Shown here: positions 25,035-36,400 of the stretch, piece by piece
How positions within the stretch are numbered: the first letter of the stretch is position 1
How the letters are laid out: every line of letters starts with the position of its first letter
NCBI RefSeq assembly: GCF_051622035.1
Contig: NC_135358.1
Span: forward strand, 9,961,001 to 10,025,000
Length of the DNA: 64,000 nt
Direction of reading: 5' to 3'
Source: Arctopsyche grandis
Taxonomy: Eukaryota > Arthropoda > Insecta > Trichoptera > Hydropsychidae
Notes under the pieces: generated by a model
Seen by the model: only the letters and a program-made list of their open reading frames with translations
The model's database searches: none
What the model was told of the DNA's origin: nothing
Program-made: the position numbers and the translations under genes

Positions 25035-25340
25035 AGCATTTTTTTCATATTTTTCATATTTTTCAGTTTTTTCATATTTTTCAGTTTTTTTCAGGTTTTT
25101 TCAGTTTTTTTAATTTTTTTCATAATTTTCATTTTTTTCATAATTTTCATTTTTTTCATTTTTTCAGTTTTTTAATTTTTTTCATTTTTTCAGTTTTTTA
25201 ATTTTTTTCATTTTTTCATTTTTTTAATTTTTTTCATTTTTTCAGTTTTTTCATTTTTTTCATTTTTTTCATTTTTTCAGTTTTTTCAGTTTTTTCATTT
25301 TTTTCATTTTTTTCATTTTTTCAGTTTTTTCATTTTTTTC
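25035..25340 (+). repeat. T-rich tract of ttttttcatt/ttttttcagt units
   Basis: About 300 bp of imperfect 9-12 base units made of T runs broken by cat or cag. It abuts the octamer microsatellite on the left and the GC-rich minisatellite on the right. Confidence 0.9.
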
Positions 25341-25690
25341 ATTGCCGGGGGCGCTGGCGGCGCCGAAGGCGTCAGCGGCGCTGGGGGCGAAGCCCCCGGG
25401 GTGCCGAAGGCATCGGGGCGCTGGGGGCGCCGGAGGCGTCGGCGGCGCTGGGGGCGAAGCCCCCGGGATGCCGAAGGCATCGGGGACGCTGGGGGCGAAG
25501 CCCCCGGGGTGCCGAAGGCATCGGGGGGGCTGGGGGCGCCGGAGGCGTCGGCGGCGCTGGGGGCGAAGCCCCCGGGGTGCCGAAGGCATCGGGGGTGCTG
25601 GGGGCGTCGGCGGCGCTGGGGCCGAAGGCCCCGGAGCGACGGAGGCATCGGGGGCAAAGGCGTCAGGAGGTCGGCGATGCACAAAACGTA
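25341..25690. repeat. GC-rich minisatellite of hairpin units
   Basis: Repeats of gggggcgaagcccccggg, tgccgaaggcatcgggg and ggcgccggaggcgtcggcgg, starting at about 25384, 25449, 25490 and 25558. Each unit contains GCGAAGC or GCCGAAGGC, self-complementary around a GAA loop. All six frames are open over long stretches because the composition lacks A and T; the Pro/Ala- and Gly-rich frames are not taken as genes. Confidence 0.9.
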
Positions 25691-25984
25691 ATTCGTAATT
25701 CGTAATCACTTCGTAATTCGTGCATCAATTTCTTTCCGAAACCAGTCGATTCAATATCTTTAACTTTATTTTTATTCGAGTTTCAATTCCTTTTCGAAAC
25801 CACCCGTTGAAATCAACGGGTCCAACACTAGTACTTAATAGTTTCTGCATTAACAAACTAGTTCGTTTGTTGATTTGTTCTTTTGTGTAAAAAAATAACT
25901 GGCCTGATTGGTTAATGTATGAACAAACTAGTATGTTCATGAACGAACGAAATTTACATTTGAATCGTAACATACACAGGTATA

Positions 25985-26365
25985 CATACGATGCGGTGCA
26001 AACGGTCGACAAGCGCCAGACAGACTGAACCACAGATTAACGTCACGTGTACCTTATGCGTGCTCACTGCTCGCACTTTCACTAAGCGAAATCTACCCGA
26101 AGTCCCAACATACCTACCCTGTATACGTTCTGTGCTTCTGATACTTTAGTTCCAAATTTTGCCTTATTAAACTCGCCAGAAAGATCCAAACTCAATTTTA
26201 ATAATTACCATTTTAATAATTGCATATGTGCACATCGAAATGTTACTCGTCATCTGTGCAATCTATCATTCGTGAAGTCGAGAATTGCGTTTAAAGCAGC
26301 CATCCAGTTAATATGTGGTTCAGTCTGTCTGGTGCTTGTCGATCGTTTGCACCAAACCCAGAAAA
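25985..26365. mobile_element. Fold-back element, family F1, copy 1
   Basis: The left arm is gatgcggtgcaaacggtcg, then gccagacagactgaacc. The right arm is its inverse (ggttcagtctgtctggtgc, cgtttgcaccaaaccc). The interior (gcaatctatcattcgtgaag, gttactcgtcatctgtgc) matches the element at 62631-63019. No protein frame. Confidence 0.8.
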
Positions 26366-26559
26366 AAAGTGTGTGTGTAATTTTGGGGATTTTTGAACAT
26401 CGTTAGTTCTAGCAAACTAAAACTTAGTATTGGTTACTAAAATTCTTATCGACACGACATACATTTTTTTCGACCTCTTAAACATGTGTGCTCTTCACGA
26501 AAAAATTCAAGTATAATTCTTGTATTAATTAATGTGATCAAAATAAAAAAAATACTAAT

Positions 26560-27115
26560 TTTAATAAAAAAAATAAGTGGGATTTTTTCCTCTTAAAAAA
26601 GTAAAAAATGTTGTGAACACGATTCTTTCCACACCCCTGAACGTAGCAAGTTGTAAATTTATATTTGTATTCTTTATGTACCCACTAACGTAACAGGTTT
26701 TGGTCAGAATTCCTAAACCGGAAGTTGTATTTTTTTAAAACAATATTTCATTATTTTATTTTGTCCTTTTAAATTATTTTTATTTTCTTGATATTTAATG
26801 CGTATAATAACTATAGTGATTTTAAGTCAAAAAAAAAAAAAGTTTGAACAAAATCCGACATCCTGAGGTAGAACTGTTTATTTTGTCATTTTGTTATTTT
26901 GTCATTTGAAGTAGAACTTATGTCATTTTGACATCCTGAAGTAGAATTTTTGTAAGCTTTCCTACATTTGCGCTCAATTTGTATCGAAAATACTTTCATA
27001 ACCGTTACGTGTGAACGTGTATGTATGTTTAATTATTGAATTTTGTTTTGTGACCTTCTTATATTCCTCAAATGCATAGACAAAGTCATGGGTTGGTCAT
27101 ATCCGAATTTTTTTT
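26560..27115 (+). repeat. Fragment related to the hAT-like element at 50725-51760
   Basis: Blocks shared in order with 50990-51330: gtgggattttttcc, acgattctttccac, aggttttggtc, ttcctacatttg, gtgtgaacgtgtatgtatg, cttatattcctcaaa and ggttggtca. No terminal repeats are seen here, so it is a partial copy. Confidence 0.7.
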
Positions 27116-27139
27116 TTACCATGGTGCCCATTCAGTGGT

Positions 27140-27410
27140 GGCTCATCCACAGCATGGCTCGGTGGTTATGTTGATACTAAAGCACTGAGAGGTCGCCGGG
27201 TTCAATCCCGTGAGCTGACCTCGATTATAATCTATGTAAATGCTGCTGGTCAGACTTGGATATTTGTGACTCCAAGTCGATCGTTTCGTATCAGAGTTTG
27301 ACAATTTATCTGATTTCATTGTTGAAGTGGTTCCTCCATGAAATTCCTCCTGCAAAAACCATCCTATGTCACCGTCATTTGAATGACATAGATGTCTCGC
27401 TAATTTTTAT
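27140..27410 (+). repeat. tRNA-derived SINE, copy 4
   Basis: The head includes tggctcggtggttatg and B box gccgggttcaatcccgtg near 27195-27212. The core is gactccaagtcgatcgtttc, atcagagtttgac and tctgatttcattgttgaag. Body to agatgtctcgctaa near 27400. Confidence 0.85.
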
Positions 27411-28289
27411 ATATTGTATGTATATACATAGGTAGTATTTGTAATATGCTTATTTGTCTGTATTTTTATTATACTTACACGTATGTCACAGTGACGCATT
27501 AGATCATTCGTAATGTCACTGTGGCAAAAATATGTAAAAAACAAAATGGTAAATATGCATGATATTCTTGTCGTCCATACGGGCTGCGGCCTGCAGCCCT
27601 CATAGTATGTATGTATGTATATATGCATGTTATTTTTGTTTGCAATTGGTCAACGATTCATCTCTGTGCCCCCCCCCCCCCCTATTGGGAATTTTCACGA
27701 GCCAGCTCGTTTTTAGCTCGTATATGCATGTTCAGCTCAATGTATGCATGTACCTTCTCTATGAATCCGTTTTAAAAAATATATATTTGTGGTTTAAAAA
27801 TATACGAGTAATTATGTAATTATTTGCGAGTACAATATATTTTATCTAATCTAAAGAAAATATGAAGAGTGGCCTGTACTAAGTTGATGATGATAACTAT
27901 ATAGATGATATCAATTTTGAAGTGAAAAGATTGGAAACCTTTGCTATATTTTCATATTTATTTTCTGGGAACACTTTACCCTGCGATCAATTTTCCAAGT
28001 GAGCAATATTTTATGTACTATTTTCAATTTTATTTTACTTGGATATTCTTACGATAATTTTTTCGTCCTTTTCCTTTTTTATCAAAAGAATAAATAAGGC
28101 GTGTGCAAAATGGAAAAGAAGCACATTTTAAGTATACTGTAGAGACGTCAACTGGTCCATATAAAGATTTAAAACGCTCACCGCTCTGGTTCTCAAACAA
28201 AATAAAATAATATTCAATTGATATCGAAAAAAATTACTGTTGCTTATATATATTTACTATGGTGCCGTTACAGGTTTCCCCAAAGTTAT
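27411..28289. other. Intergenic, no gene seen
   Basis: AT-rich with atgtatgtat microsatellite, a run of about 14 C near 27668, and no open frame with recognisable motifs. Confidence 0.5.
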
Positions 28290-28480
28290 ACATACATACA
28301 TATGTACCATAGAGGTGCCAAATACAGTGTAGGTGACCAATTTGGTGAGGAACCGTTTCATTAATAAAATCAGATAAATTGGAAAACTCTGATCGAGGAA
28401 ACGATCGACCTGGAGTCATATATAATACATACATACAAATGTATAAACAAGGTCTAGCCAGCAACACCGACTCAGGGCTC
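28290..28480 (-). repeat. tRNA-derived SINE, copy 5 (truncated)
   Basis: Inverse of the SINE core: gaggaaccgtttcat, aatcagataaattgg, cgatcgacctggagtca, and the gctggctagacc junction near 28455. The head is missing. Confidence 0.75.
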
Positions 28481-28623
28481 TTACTCAGGTTTTTCAATAT
28501 AATAAAAATTAAAAGAAAGGGAGGCAATGAGTATTCGAGGAAATCTGACAATAAAATGTAAAAAAGATGCTTTGGTGAAAATGTAAAAAGACAAATGGTT
28601 ACATATAATATGTGGTTCGGTGA

Positions 28624-28972
28624 TTACATCCCAAATGTGAATCACTACCAGGATCGCTCGCGCGGGTCTCCTGTCGCATAGGAAAATTTCCGTACAGAAA
28701 ACTACCCAAATATTGCTTTTTTTTTGAGCAATATTTGGGGCAGTTTCCTGTACGGCAATTTTCCTGTGCGACGAATTTTCGTCCGATAGGAGATCCGCGC
28801 GAGCGATTTTCGTAAATGATGCTTCTATATATTCAATCGCTTGAAGACCAGTGAAATAAATTCCTAATAAGACTGTTAGTAAGAGACTTTTGAAAGCATT
28901 AGAAAAATTGTTTTGCGCGAGCGATTTTCGTAGCGGCGATTATCCTGGTAGCGATTCACATTTGGGATGTAA
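28624..28972. mobile_element. Fold-back MITE, family F2
   Basis: The ends are ttacatcccaaatgtgaatc and its inverse (gattcacatttgggatgtaa), continuing inward to accaggat / atcctggt. The interior is itself palindromic: gatcgctcgcgcgg ... aaatattgc, then t-run, gagcaatattt ... ccgcgcgagcgat. The right side carries a partial third repeat of the gcgcgagcgattttcg block. About 350 bp. Confidence 0.75.
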
Positions 28973-29542
28973 CCCGTTTACCATACTATGTGAGTATATT
29001 TATATATTTAATTGAATTAGTTTATTTTCAATATTGCCGATAACAATCAACTTAAGCATAATTTTAATATATTATAATACATACATATATGAGTAGATTT
29101 TTGCGATCGACTGAATAGGTATATGTATGTACATACATAATTATGTTATATAAGCATTCAATCGAATCAGAGAGGTTTGTAGATATTTATTGAATTATAC
29201 TCGTTAATGTTCAACAACAAGTCAACATTGGAAAGTGGAGAACGAGAATAACTTGTTTTCAATCTAACAATTACTGATAACGACTCGGCTGTGGCGCGTC
29301 ATTTAGTTCCAATCGCATCTTCACAGTGGAATAACGTCAACAAAAACAGCGGACTACATAAATAAAATACAGTTAACCTATCAGTAACTCAACATCAATT
29401 TATAGTGAGTTTTAGTTAGATCAAAATCATTTCAATATCTTATCTACTTCTTGACTGCGTAAATCCACTGACTTATCTATGTACTGCACTATGTAAATCT
29501 AATAAATTTTGTATATACATTACAGAAACGCTCCATTATACC
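28973..29542 (+). promoter_or_regulatory. Urate oxidase upstream region with a likely 5' UTR intron
   Basis: A donor (ttata/gtgagt near 29403) and an acceptor (tatacattacag ending 29524) bracket a short intron just before the ATG context, suggesting a non-coding first exon ending near 29403. Two ttatct (GATA-type) sites lie inside it. No TATA box is convincing. This is inference from splice motifs only. Confidence 0.4.
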
Positions 29543-30826
29543 ATGTCGGAACAATTTCAACTCGTCGACTATAACTATGGTAAGAGTTCAGTGAAATTGT
29601 TGCACTTCAAGAAAGATGGAGCTCGCCACAGCATCAGAGAATTAGAGGTTCATACTAGTCTAAAACTAAATAGCATAAAAGACTATTTACACGGTGATAA
29701 TGGAGACATTGTTGCCACGGACACACAGAAGAACACTGTGTACGTGCTCGCCAAGAAGCATGGCGTCAGAACACCAGAGGAGTTTGGAATGCTATTATGC
29801 AGACACTTCTTGGTAACGTACCCACATGTGTTAGATGTCAATGTCAAGGTGGAAGTGTATCCATGGGAGAGATATGTGAAAAATGGAAAATCGCATAATC
29901 ACGCATTTATCTTCTCACCCACAGCCCTGAGGACTGCTTATGTTTCGCAAAGTCAACAAGGTAATTATGCAATGACAGATATGTATTATAAATGTTAAAT
30001 GTTTTTTTGCTCATGGTATCAACAAAACGAACGAAAACTGCTAAAAACATGGTGCATATGTTAGTTTTCCAACGCGTAAACGAGCTCCCATTGACAATGA
30101 TTTGTTGTTAAGGTTGATTAGATACAAATGACCTTCACTCGGGTCAGTGGTTTCTAAACAATATTAATAATATAACTTATATGTATGTATTTACATAAGT
30201 ATATTTTGCAAATTTATTATCAATGTCACGTAGTCACAATGTTTTTCACAATATATTAATTATATATATTACAATAAGAGTGTAAAGCTCGCTGATGTAT
30301 ATATTGTCTAGTATGAGTATGCATCGTCAAAATTATCTAGTAATAGTGTACACGGAAGACACAATTTTACCCTAACCTAAAATCCTAGGTAGCATGGATG
30401 TAGTTGTAAAATTTATATAGTAGATTGAATCTTGTTAATTATTGTCTATTTAGTATCAATCCAACAATAAATTGGTTATTTGAATACAATCGGTTCTATT
30501 CTTGAGTATAAAATTCAATGAAAGAGAAACGTCGAAACCAGCTTATCTGTCAAACTTTGATCAGCTGTCTTTGATCAGATAATTTACTGGTGCACATCGG
30601 CAAGTCCATGAATTTGCTAGCCAGTTTATACATTATCTAGTATAAACTATATCTGTATAAAGAGTATCTGTGAAATTTCAGCGTCGTAGCTTAAGCTAAA
30701 AATCAAAGCCGGTGTACTTACTAGACAATGTATACATCTGCAAGACCCGATGCTTTTACTGTAGTATATATATACATGTATATGTATATATATATACTAC
30801 AGTATATATATATACATATACATGTA

Positions 30827-30906
<80 letters not shown>

Positions 30907-32087
30907 ATGTATATATATGTATATACTACATTAATTTTATTATATCAATATAACAATATATATACATACATACTCATATTTGCCGTTGTCCGTCTTTACG
31001 ATTGTTCAATTGAACGTTCACTAGATTTTTACGATAATAAATTTGCACCAAACTTAAAATCCGGGTTTAATAACTATCAATGTATTTTTGTATTCAGAAA
31101 TTTTAAATATATGTACATATGTACTGATATGTATTATAAATGTTAAAAAATCTGTTGAAATGCCATTGGGCAAAATATTAATGTTGAATAATAAAATGTG
31201 AATCAAAATTAACTTTATACCTTTATTATTTTATTAAAAGTTTGACAAAATAATTTTAATTTTTCAACTTAATTACATATGTACATATAATATATTGACA
31301 AAGTAGGATAAGATGAATTCCAAATTATGAAATTAAATTATTTTTATACTTATGTACATACATACATAGTAGTTACGTGACAGAAAAATCTGTTGATAAT
31401 ATCAAATTTCTTGTTATCTTAGTACAAAGATGAGGTCAAATTAAATTATATAACATCTACTAAAACCAGACCAAATTAAATTTGCTTTCTGTAATTAATT
31501 TAATTTCTGTTTAATTTACAGGTGTACCTAAAGTCAAGGCAAGTCTGACCAATCTTCGCGTGTTGAAAACGACTCAATCGTCATTCGTGAAATTCGTAAG
31601 AGACGACTACACCACTCTGCCTGATGCTGAAGATCGCATCTTTAGCACCATCGTAGAATCCAACTGGGAATACAATACGATCTCCGGTGTCGATTTCGAT
31701 AGATGTTGGGAAATCGTTAAGGATTCCATTTTGGAAAAATTTGCTGGTTCGCCAGACAGAGGTGTACCATCGCCTTCGGTTCAGAACACGCTGTATTTGG
31801 CTGAAAAAATGGTTTTGGAAAATGTTAAACAAGTAATGTATTCTTCCTTACTTTTCATTTTGTGCTTTTATTATTTTGAAAATTGTATGAATTTTTTATT
31901 ATTATTCCAGATATCTAACATTGAAATGATTATGCCCAACAAGCACTACTTCGGTATTGATTTTGGTAAATTTCCCACTCAACTAACCAATGGTGCATCC
32001 AACGAAGAAGTTTTACAACCTGTGGATAAACCGTCTGGATTGATCCGAGCACGTTTGAGCCGACAAGATACGATGAGCAAGTTATAA
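29543..32087 (+). CDS. Uox: Urate oxidase (uricase)
   Basis: Three exons: 29543-29960, 31522-31832, 31911-32087 (TAA); 906 nt, 301 aa, the same size as mammalian uricase (303 aa). It oxidises urate to 5-hydroxyisourate with O2 in peroxisomes, the first step of urate breakdown. Matches include [10 protein letters not shown] (Lys14, equivalent to the catalytic lysine), [20 protein letters not shown] (Thr59-Asp60, the oxygen-side pair), [32 protein letters not shown] and [19 protein letters not shown]. The last exon has [11 protein letters not shown], where His255 matches the active-site histidine. The protein ends SKL, a canonical type 1 peroxisomal targeting signal. All visible active-site residues are intact, so the gene looks functional. 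Intron 1 (1.56 kb) carries a TA microsatellite and a 22-bp direct repeat pair. AATAAA is near 32358. Confidence 0.97.
29977..31146. repeat. Pair of 22-bp direct repeats flanking 1.1 kb of Uox intron 1
   Basis: The sequence gatatgtattataaatgtta(aa) occurs near 29980 and again near 31125. The enclosed segment holds the TA microsatellite but no recognised transposon ends. Confidence 0.6.
30760..30940. repeat. TA microsatellite with tacatgta interruptions
   Basis: About 70 bp of pure (ta)n between imperfect inverted flanks (actacagtatatatatac / tatatatatactacagta). The long Tyr/Ile open frames here are artefacts. Confidence 0.95.
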
Positions 32088-33472
32088 ACTATAATATGTA
32101 GTTGCAAGTTATGAATTATTATTATAAACACAAAATACACTCCAAGTTTGTTATTAGCTGTTGTACAAAATTTTTGTATTTAAGTAAAAATATATATTTT
32201 AATATTTTTCAATAGTTTTTGGTAATTCTACATATTATATACATATGTACGTGAAGATGCGTGAAGTACCGATGTATATGTATTTATACAAAAAAATGAC
32301 TTTTTACGATTTGTATATTATATTGTATATTTTTAAAGGAGTTTCTTATAATTGAAAAATAAAACAAAATTGATTAAATTTTTTAAATTATTTATTCCTA
32401 CAACACAATGTCTTATTACATTTTTAAGAGAACAAACTATTTAAATACAAAAATATTTAAATTGAGCACTACATATGTATGTAGTTTAATATTAAAAGTA
32501 AACTTAAATTCAGGTTTTAAATTTGGGCTTTTTTCTATTCTTCAACATATTAATATCATTCTATTGAAAAAAATCACAATAAAATGTTTAAAAAATTAAC
32601 CATCACAAACTATATGTGTGTGTAAATATGCATGTTCATATATATGTATGTATAAATATACATATAATATAATGAGCATATTTATTATATAATAAAGTTT
32701 TATATATACAATGTACATACATTAATATTTATTACATTAAATCACAATAAGCGCCTTCTTCATATTACATACATATGTTTACATAACTTCTATATTAAAC
32801 ACATACTCCACAATATAAAACAACATATAAATTTTGTATATTTTAAGTAGAAAAATAAGTTTTACCGATTTAAAACTATACGCCGAACAATTCCTATGCA
32901 TACATATATTTATTTACCTACAATAATTTTGGCAAACGAAGTACACACTTACACACTTACTAAAAAATTAAATACTATACTATTTATATTGTAATAAACA
33001 TACAAATTAGATATATTAATTTTTAAGTATATGCACATAGTATGTAGTCGTCTCTCTACATATGTATGTTATAATATTTTAACATAGTACCAAACTTGCA
33101 ATAAACATTTACTGTTCTGTGGCATTGTGAGAGTAAATACATACATAGTATACGCGAATATATCCCAAAAATGATAAATATTCTAACAAATTTTTACGAT
33201 GCGCCGGAAGCGAAGTTATATTTTAGCCACGAATGCATGTACATAAATATAAAATTAAAAATTAAAAAAAGCAACAAAGACACGTGTTGCTTAATCCGGC
33301 TAAGATCTGCTGGCTACCGTTTGGGGATGCGTAACGACCCGTTTTTACGGTCTGGATCGTTTTGGTTCAAGAGCGACCACTATATGAAATAGGTACATTT
33401 TACGACTATATCAAACTCGAAATGCTTCTCCGATAATAAAGTGCTGGTGATACGTACATCTAGCCGAGGTGC
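32088..33472. other. Intergenic between Uox and the unrecognised gene
   Basis: Very AT-rich, with many atacatacat/atgtatgtat runs. Contains the Uox 3' UTR (AATAAA near 32358) and presumably the 3' UTR of the convergent minus-strand gene ending at 33473. No exon seen. Confidence 0.5.
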
Positions 33473-36400
33473 TTATCTCTCGGAGTCGGCGTCCCTGTAA
33501 ATCCCGATAATACGATCGGCCATCTGGTACAGTTCTTCCACAGTCTGAAATCAAGAACGTCTAGGATCAGAAGTAACATTACGTGGGTGGATTTTATGGA
33601 AGATCAGGATGTTATCAATGTTTTTTTTTAATATGATACTATTGGCATTCGTATTTTGCTACTGGAAAGATTTGGCCATGTGAGTGTATGTAGAGGCGTT
33701 GTTGAAATCTACTTCGCTCCATCTAAAAATATCGATTTGCGGTAATATTGCTCACCGACAAAGTGAAATGAAATTTATAATCAAAGTGCACACTCATTGG
33801 TTGAAAATTCACGGTATCGTTATTATTATATTAGAGTTATATATTTTACGCGAAAGTTTCATTCATATGAAACACGCGATGTTTCAGCGAATTCAATTTC
33901 GCAAAAACTCTTTCCGGACTAGCCAATTAAATATATGATAAATGTGTCTGGAAAATTATTTTTTAATTTCATTTATTTTTTAATAAGAGTTACATACAAT
34001 ATACGTAAACCAATAAGACCTATTTTGATGTAAAACATGACATTTTGCGTCAAAACAGGTAATTTTAGACTCGTAATATTTCATTAAATTCGAGAATTAT
34101 TTAGGTGTTTTTTGTGTTAAAATTGAAGGTTTATACTCAAGGAAACTCTCAATGACTATTATTTCAAAATGATTACGGGAACATGTAAAAAATGTAAATT
34201 TTCTGAAAATAAAGTTTTCCCCATACAAACATCCATTCCGAGCGCGGCGCGTTTTGTATGTGGACTTTTGAGCGAAACGGCGACTTTGAATTCTAGTTAA
34301 ATATATGAAATAGATAAATATTAACTGTTTATTTTTTTAAATACTTTCTATTAAATAATTCGATTTATAAACACTTTTAAAATCGAATCTATTCTCAAAT
34401 AAGAGATAGATATATGAAAAACCTACTATTTCGAAATTTTTGTCGAGATAAATCGATTGGTTGCAGGCACAGGGCATTGTTTAAAATCAATAAAAATTTT
34501 TGTTTAAAGTTTTCGACAACTTCCATCGATGATAAATCAAAATTCGCGTCTTTCGCTCCCGCCTTATATTCATATCTAAACACTTCTAATCAGAAACGCA
34601 ACCAAGATTTTATCTGGGAAAACTTCTATTACTTTTCTATTTCTTAATTGGTTTTGAGGGGGGGTGCAGGGCCCTCTCTGGGTGTGTTTCAATCAATCAA
34701 ATCTTACATATCTCGTTTTGATTCAAATTTCAAATTATCTTCTGAATGTGACAGCGCTTTTTTCTCGCAAAAAATTTTGATCACTCAAAAATAAATAAAA
34801 GTCTTACTAATGTGTATGTATGCACCTTTATATAAAAGGAAAATTTGTAATATATTCTGAAGTTGGAGATAAATTTGTGACTACTTTTGAAGTTTAATAT
34901 CGTGTTTAAACTTTAAATTTCTTAATCTTACCGTCTGAGTATTAAATGAGCATTTGATAGAAAGCATGTTACAAACGAGTCGCCGGCTTTCAATTTATAA
35001 TAATAGGTATATAGTATGTAATATAATACATAGTAATACGAGGTCCATATACATAGTATGTACATATTATATGTGGACCTTGGAAGCGTGTTTCGATATG
35101 AGGTAGTTTCATATACAATTTAAGTACCTTTTAAATATATAAATATTCTCGTCTAATAATATGTTAATCTATAGTTATGCGGTCATTCAGTAGCCAAATC
35201 AAACAACTTGAATATATTGACATCGAAATATTAAATTGAGTAACAATATTGAGATTAATTCAAAATGTAGAGTTATTCTGATATGTATATGTAATGAATC
35301 ACCTTCAGATATATTTTTGACGTATGTATATGAAAAGCTCATGGCTTTTACGGTTTACGATCGAATATCAAAGGTAAAGATTAATTTTTATATGTACATA
35401 TGTATGTATTAATAATAAAATCAAAGTTACCATTAATTCTCTCAGTTCCTTCACGCTCTCGTCTTCGTATTTATAAGCTGTCGTCGCTTGTGGAGTGAAA
35501 CGTTTTGTTTCAGTAGATTTTAATGCTTCATCTTTATCGTCATTCGTCTGATCTGGATATTCAAATATTTCATCATTATTTCTGCACAAATTGCTCTCCT
35601 CAGAGTCTATAGATGTCCCCGGTTCGCTTTGAGTCCCCTTGCGGCGTGATCTTCTACCTTTCTTGTGATAACCGTCAGCTTTCGACTAAGAAAATGATCA
35701 AGTTAAATACAATACAATGATGAATTGAATCAATTGATGATTTTTATACCTTTTTCAGCTTTTGTACTTCTTTGTCGACGACCCTCCAAAAGACAAACAC
35801 TGGATGCTCGCGTAATTCCGGTGGGCAATCTTTCATAGGAGTTTTTCCGCTCAGCAGAAGTTTCTTGAGTCTTTCCATCTCATCAGACTGAAAAAAAAGT
35901 TATTTTTAGATTGAATCGATAGATTTAATTGAAAATTCAAAGATCATCTTTTTTGAAATGTTGACAAGCTCGTGTTGCTATGTCTGAAACGAGTTGGACT
36001 GTAAATTAGTGAACCGTCGTGATCTTGTTCTACGATAATATCAGCCGCAGACAACATTTTATAAATAACGACACTTCACCCTGGGCAAAGAACGTCCCAT
36101 AAAGATGTCTACTTCGTTATCAGATTAGCAAGCGAAGAAACCCTTATTGTTTATTGCGCTATCGCAAGTTTGTTCAATTGCGAATTGTTTTGTACGGCGC
36201 GCAAATGACACGGTCAAGGTTACAATGCTTTTACCCCACGTACATACTCGGAATTGAACCTGTAATTTCAACGAAATAAATTTATTCCTTTGCCAAATCG
36301 AATATGTAAATGTATACTCTATAAGATGAATATTACGTTTGAAAAAAAATACATTAAGGTAGGCATTGCGGTATCGTATATTACGTCACATCACTATTGC

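Noticed and set aside
24760-25201. Open frames of repeated YICIFV and KYTNIQI
   Set aside because: Pure translation of the 8-bp microsatellite in several frames.
25269-25709. Long Pro/Ala- and Gly-rich open frames on both strands
   Set aside because: They arise because the GC-rich minisatellite has almost no stop codons in any frame. They show no start context, splice sites or domain.
30712-31146. 144-codon open frame rich in Tyr and Ile
   Set aside because: It runs through the TA microsatellite in a Uox intron.
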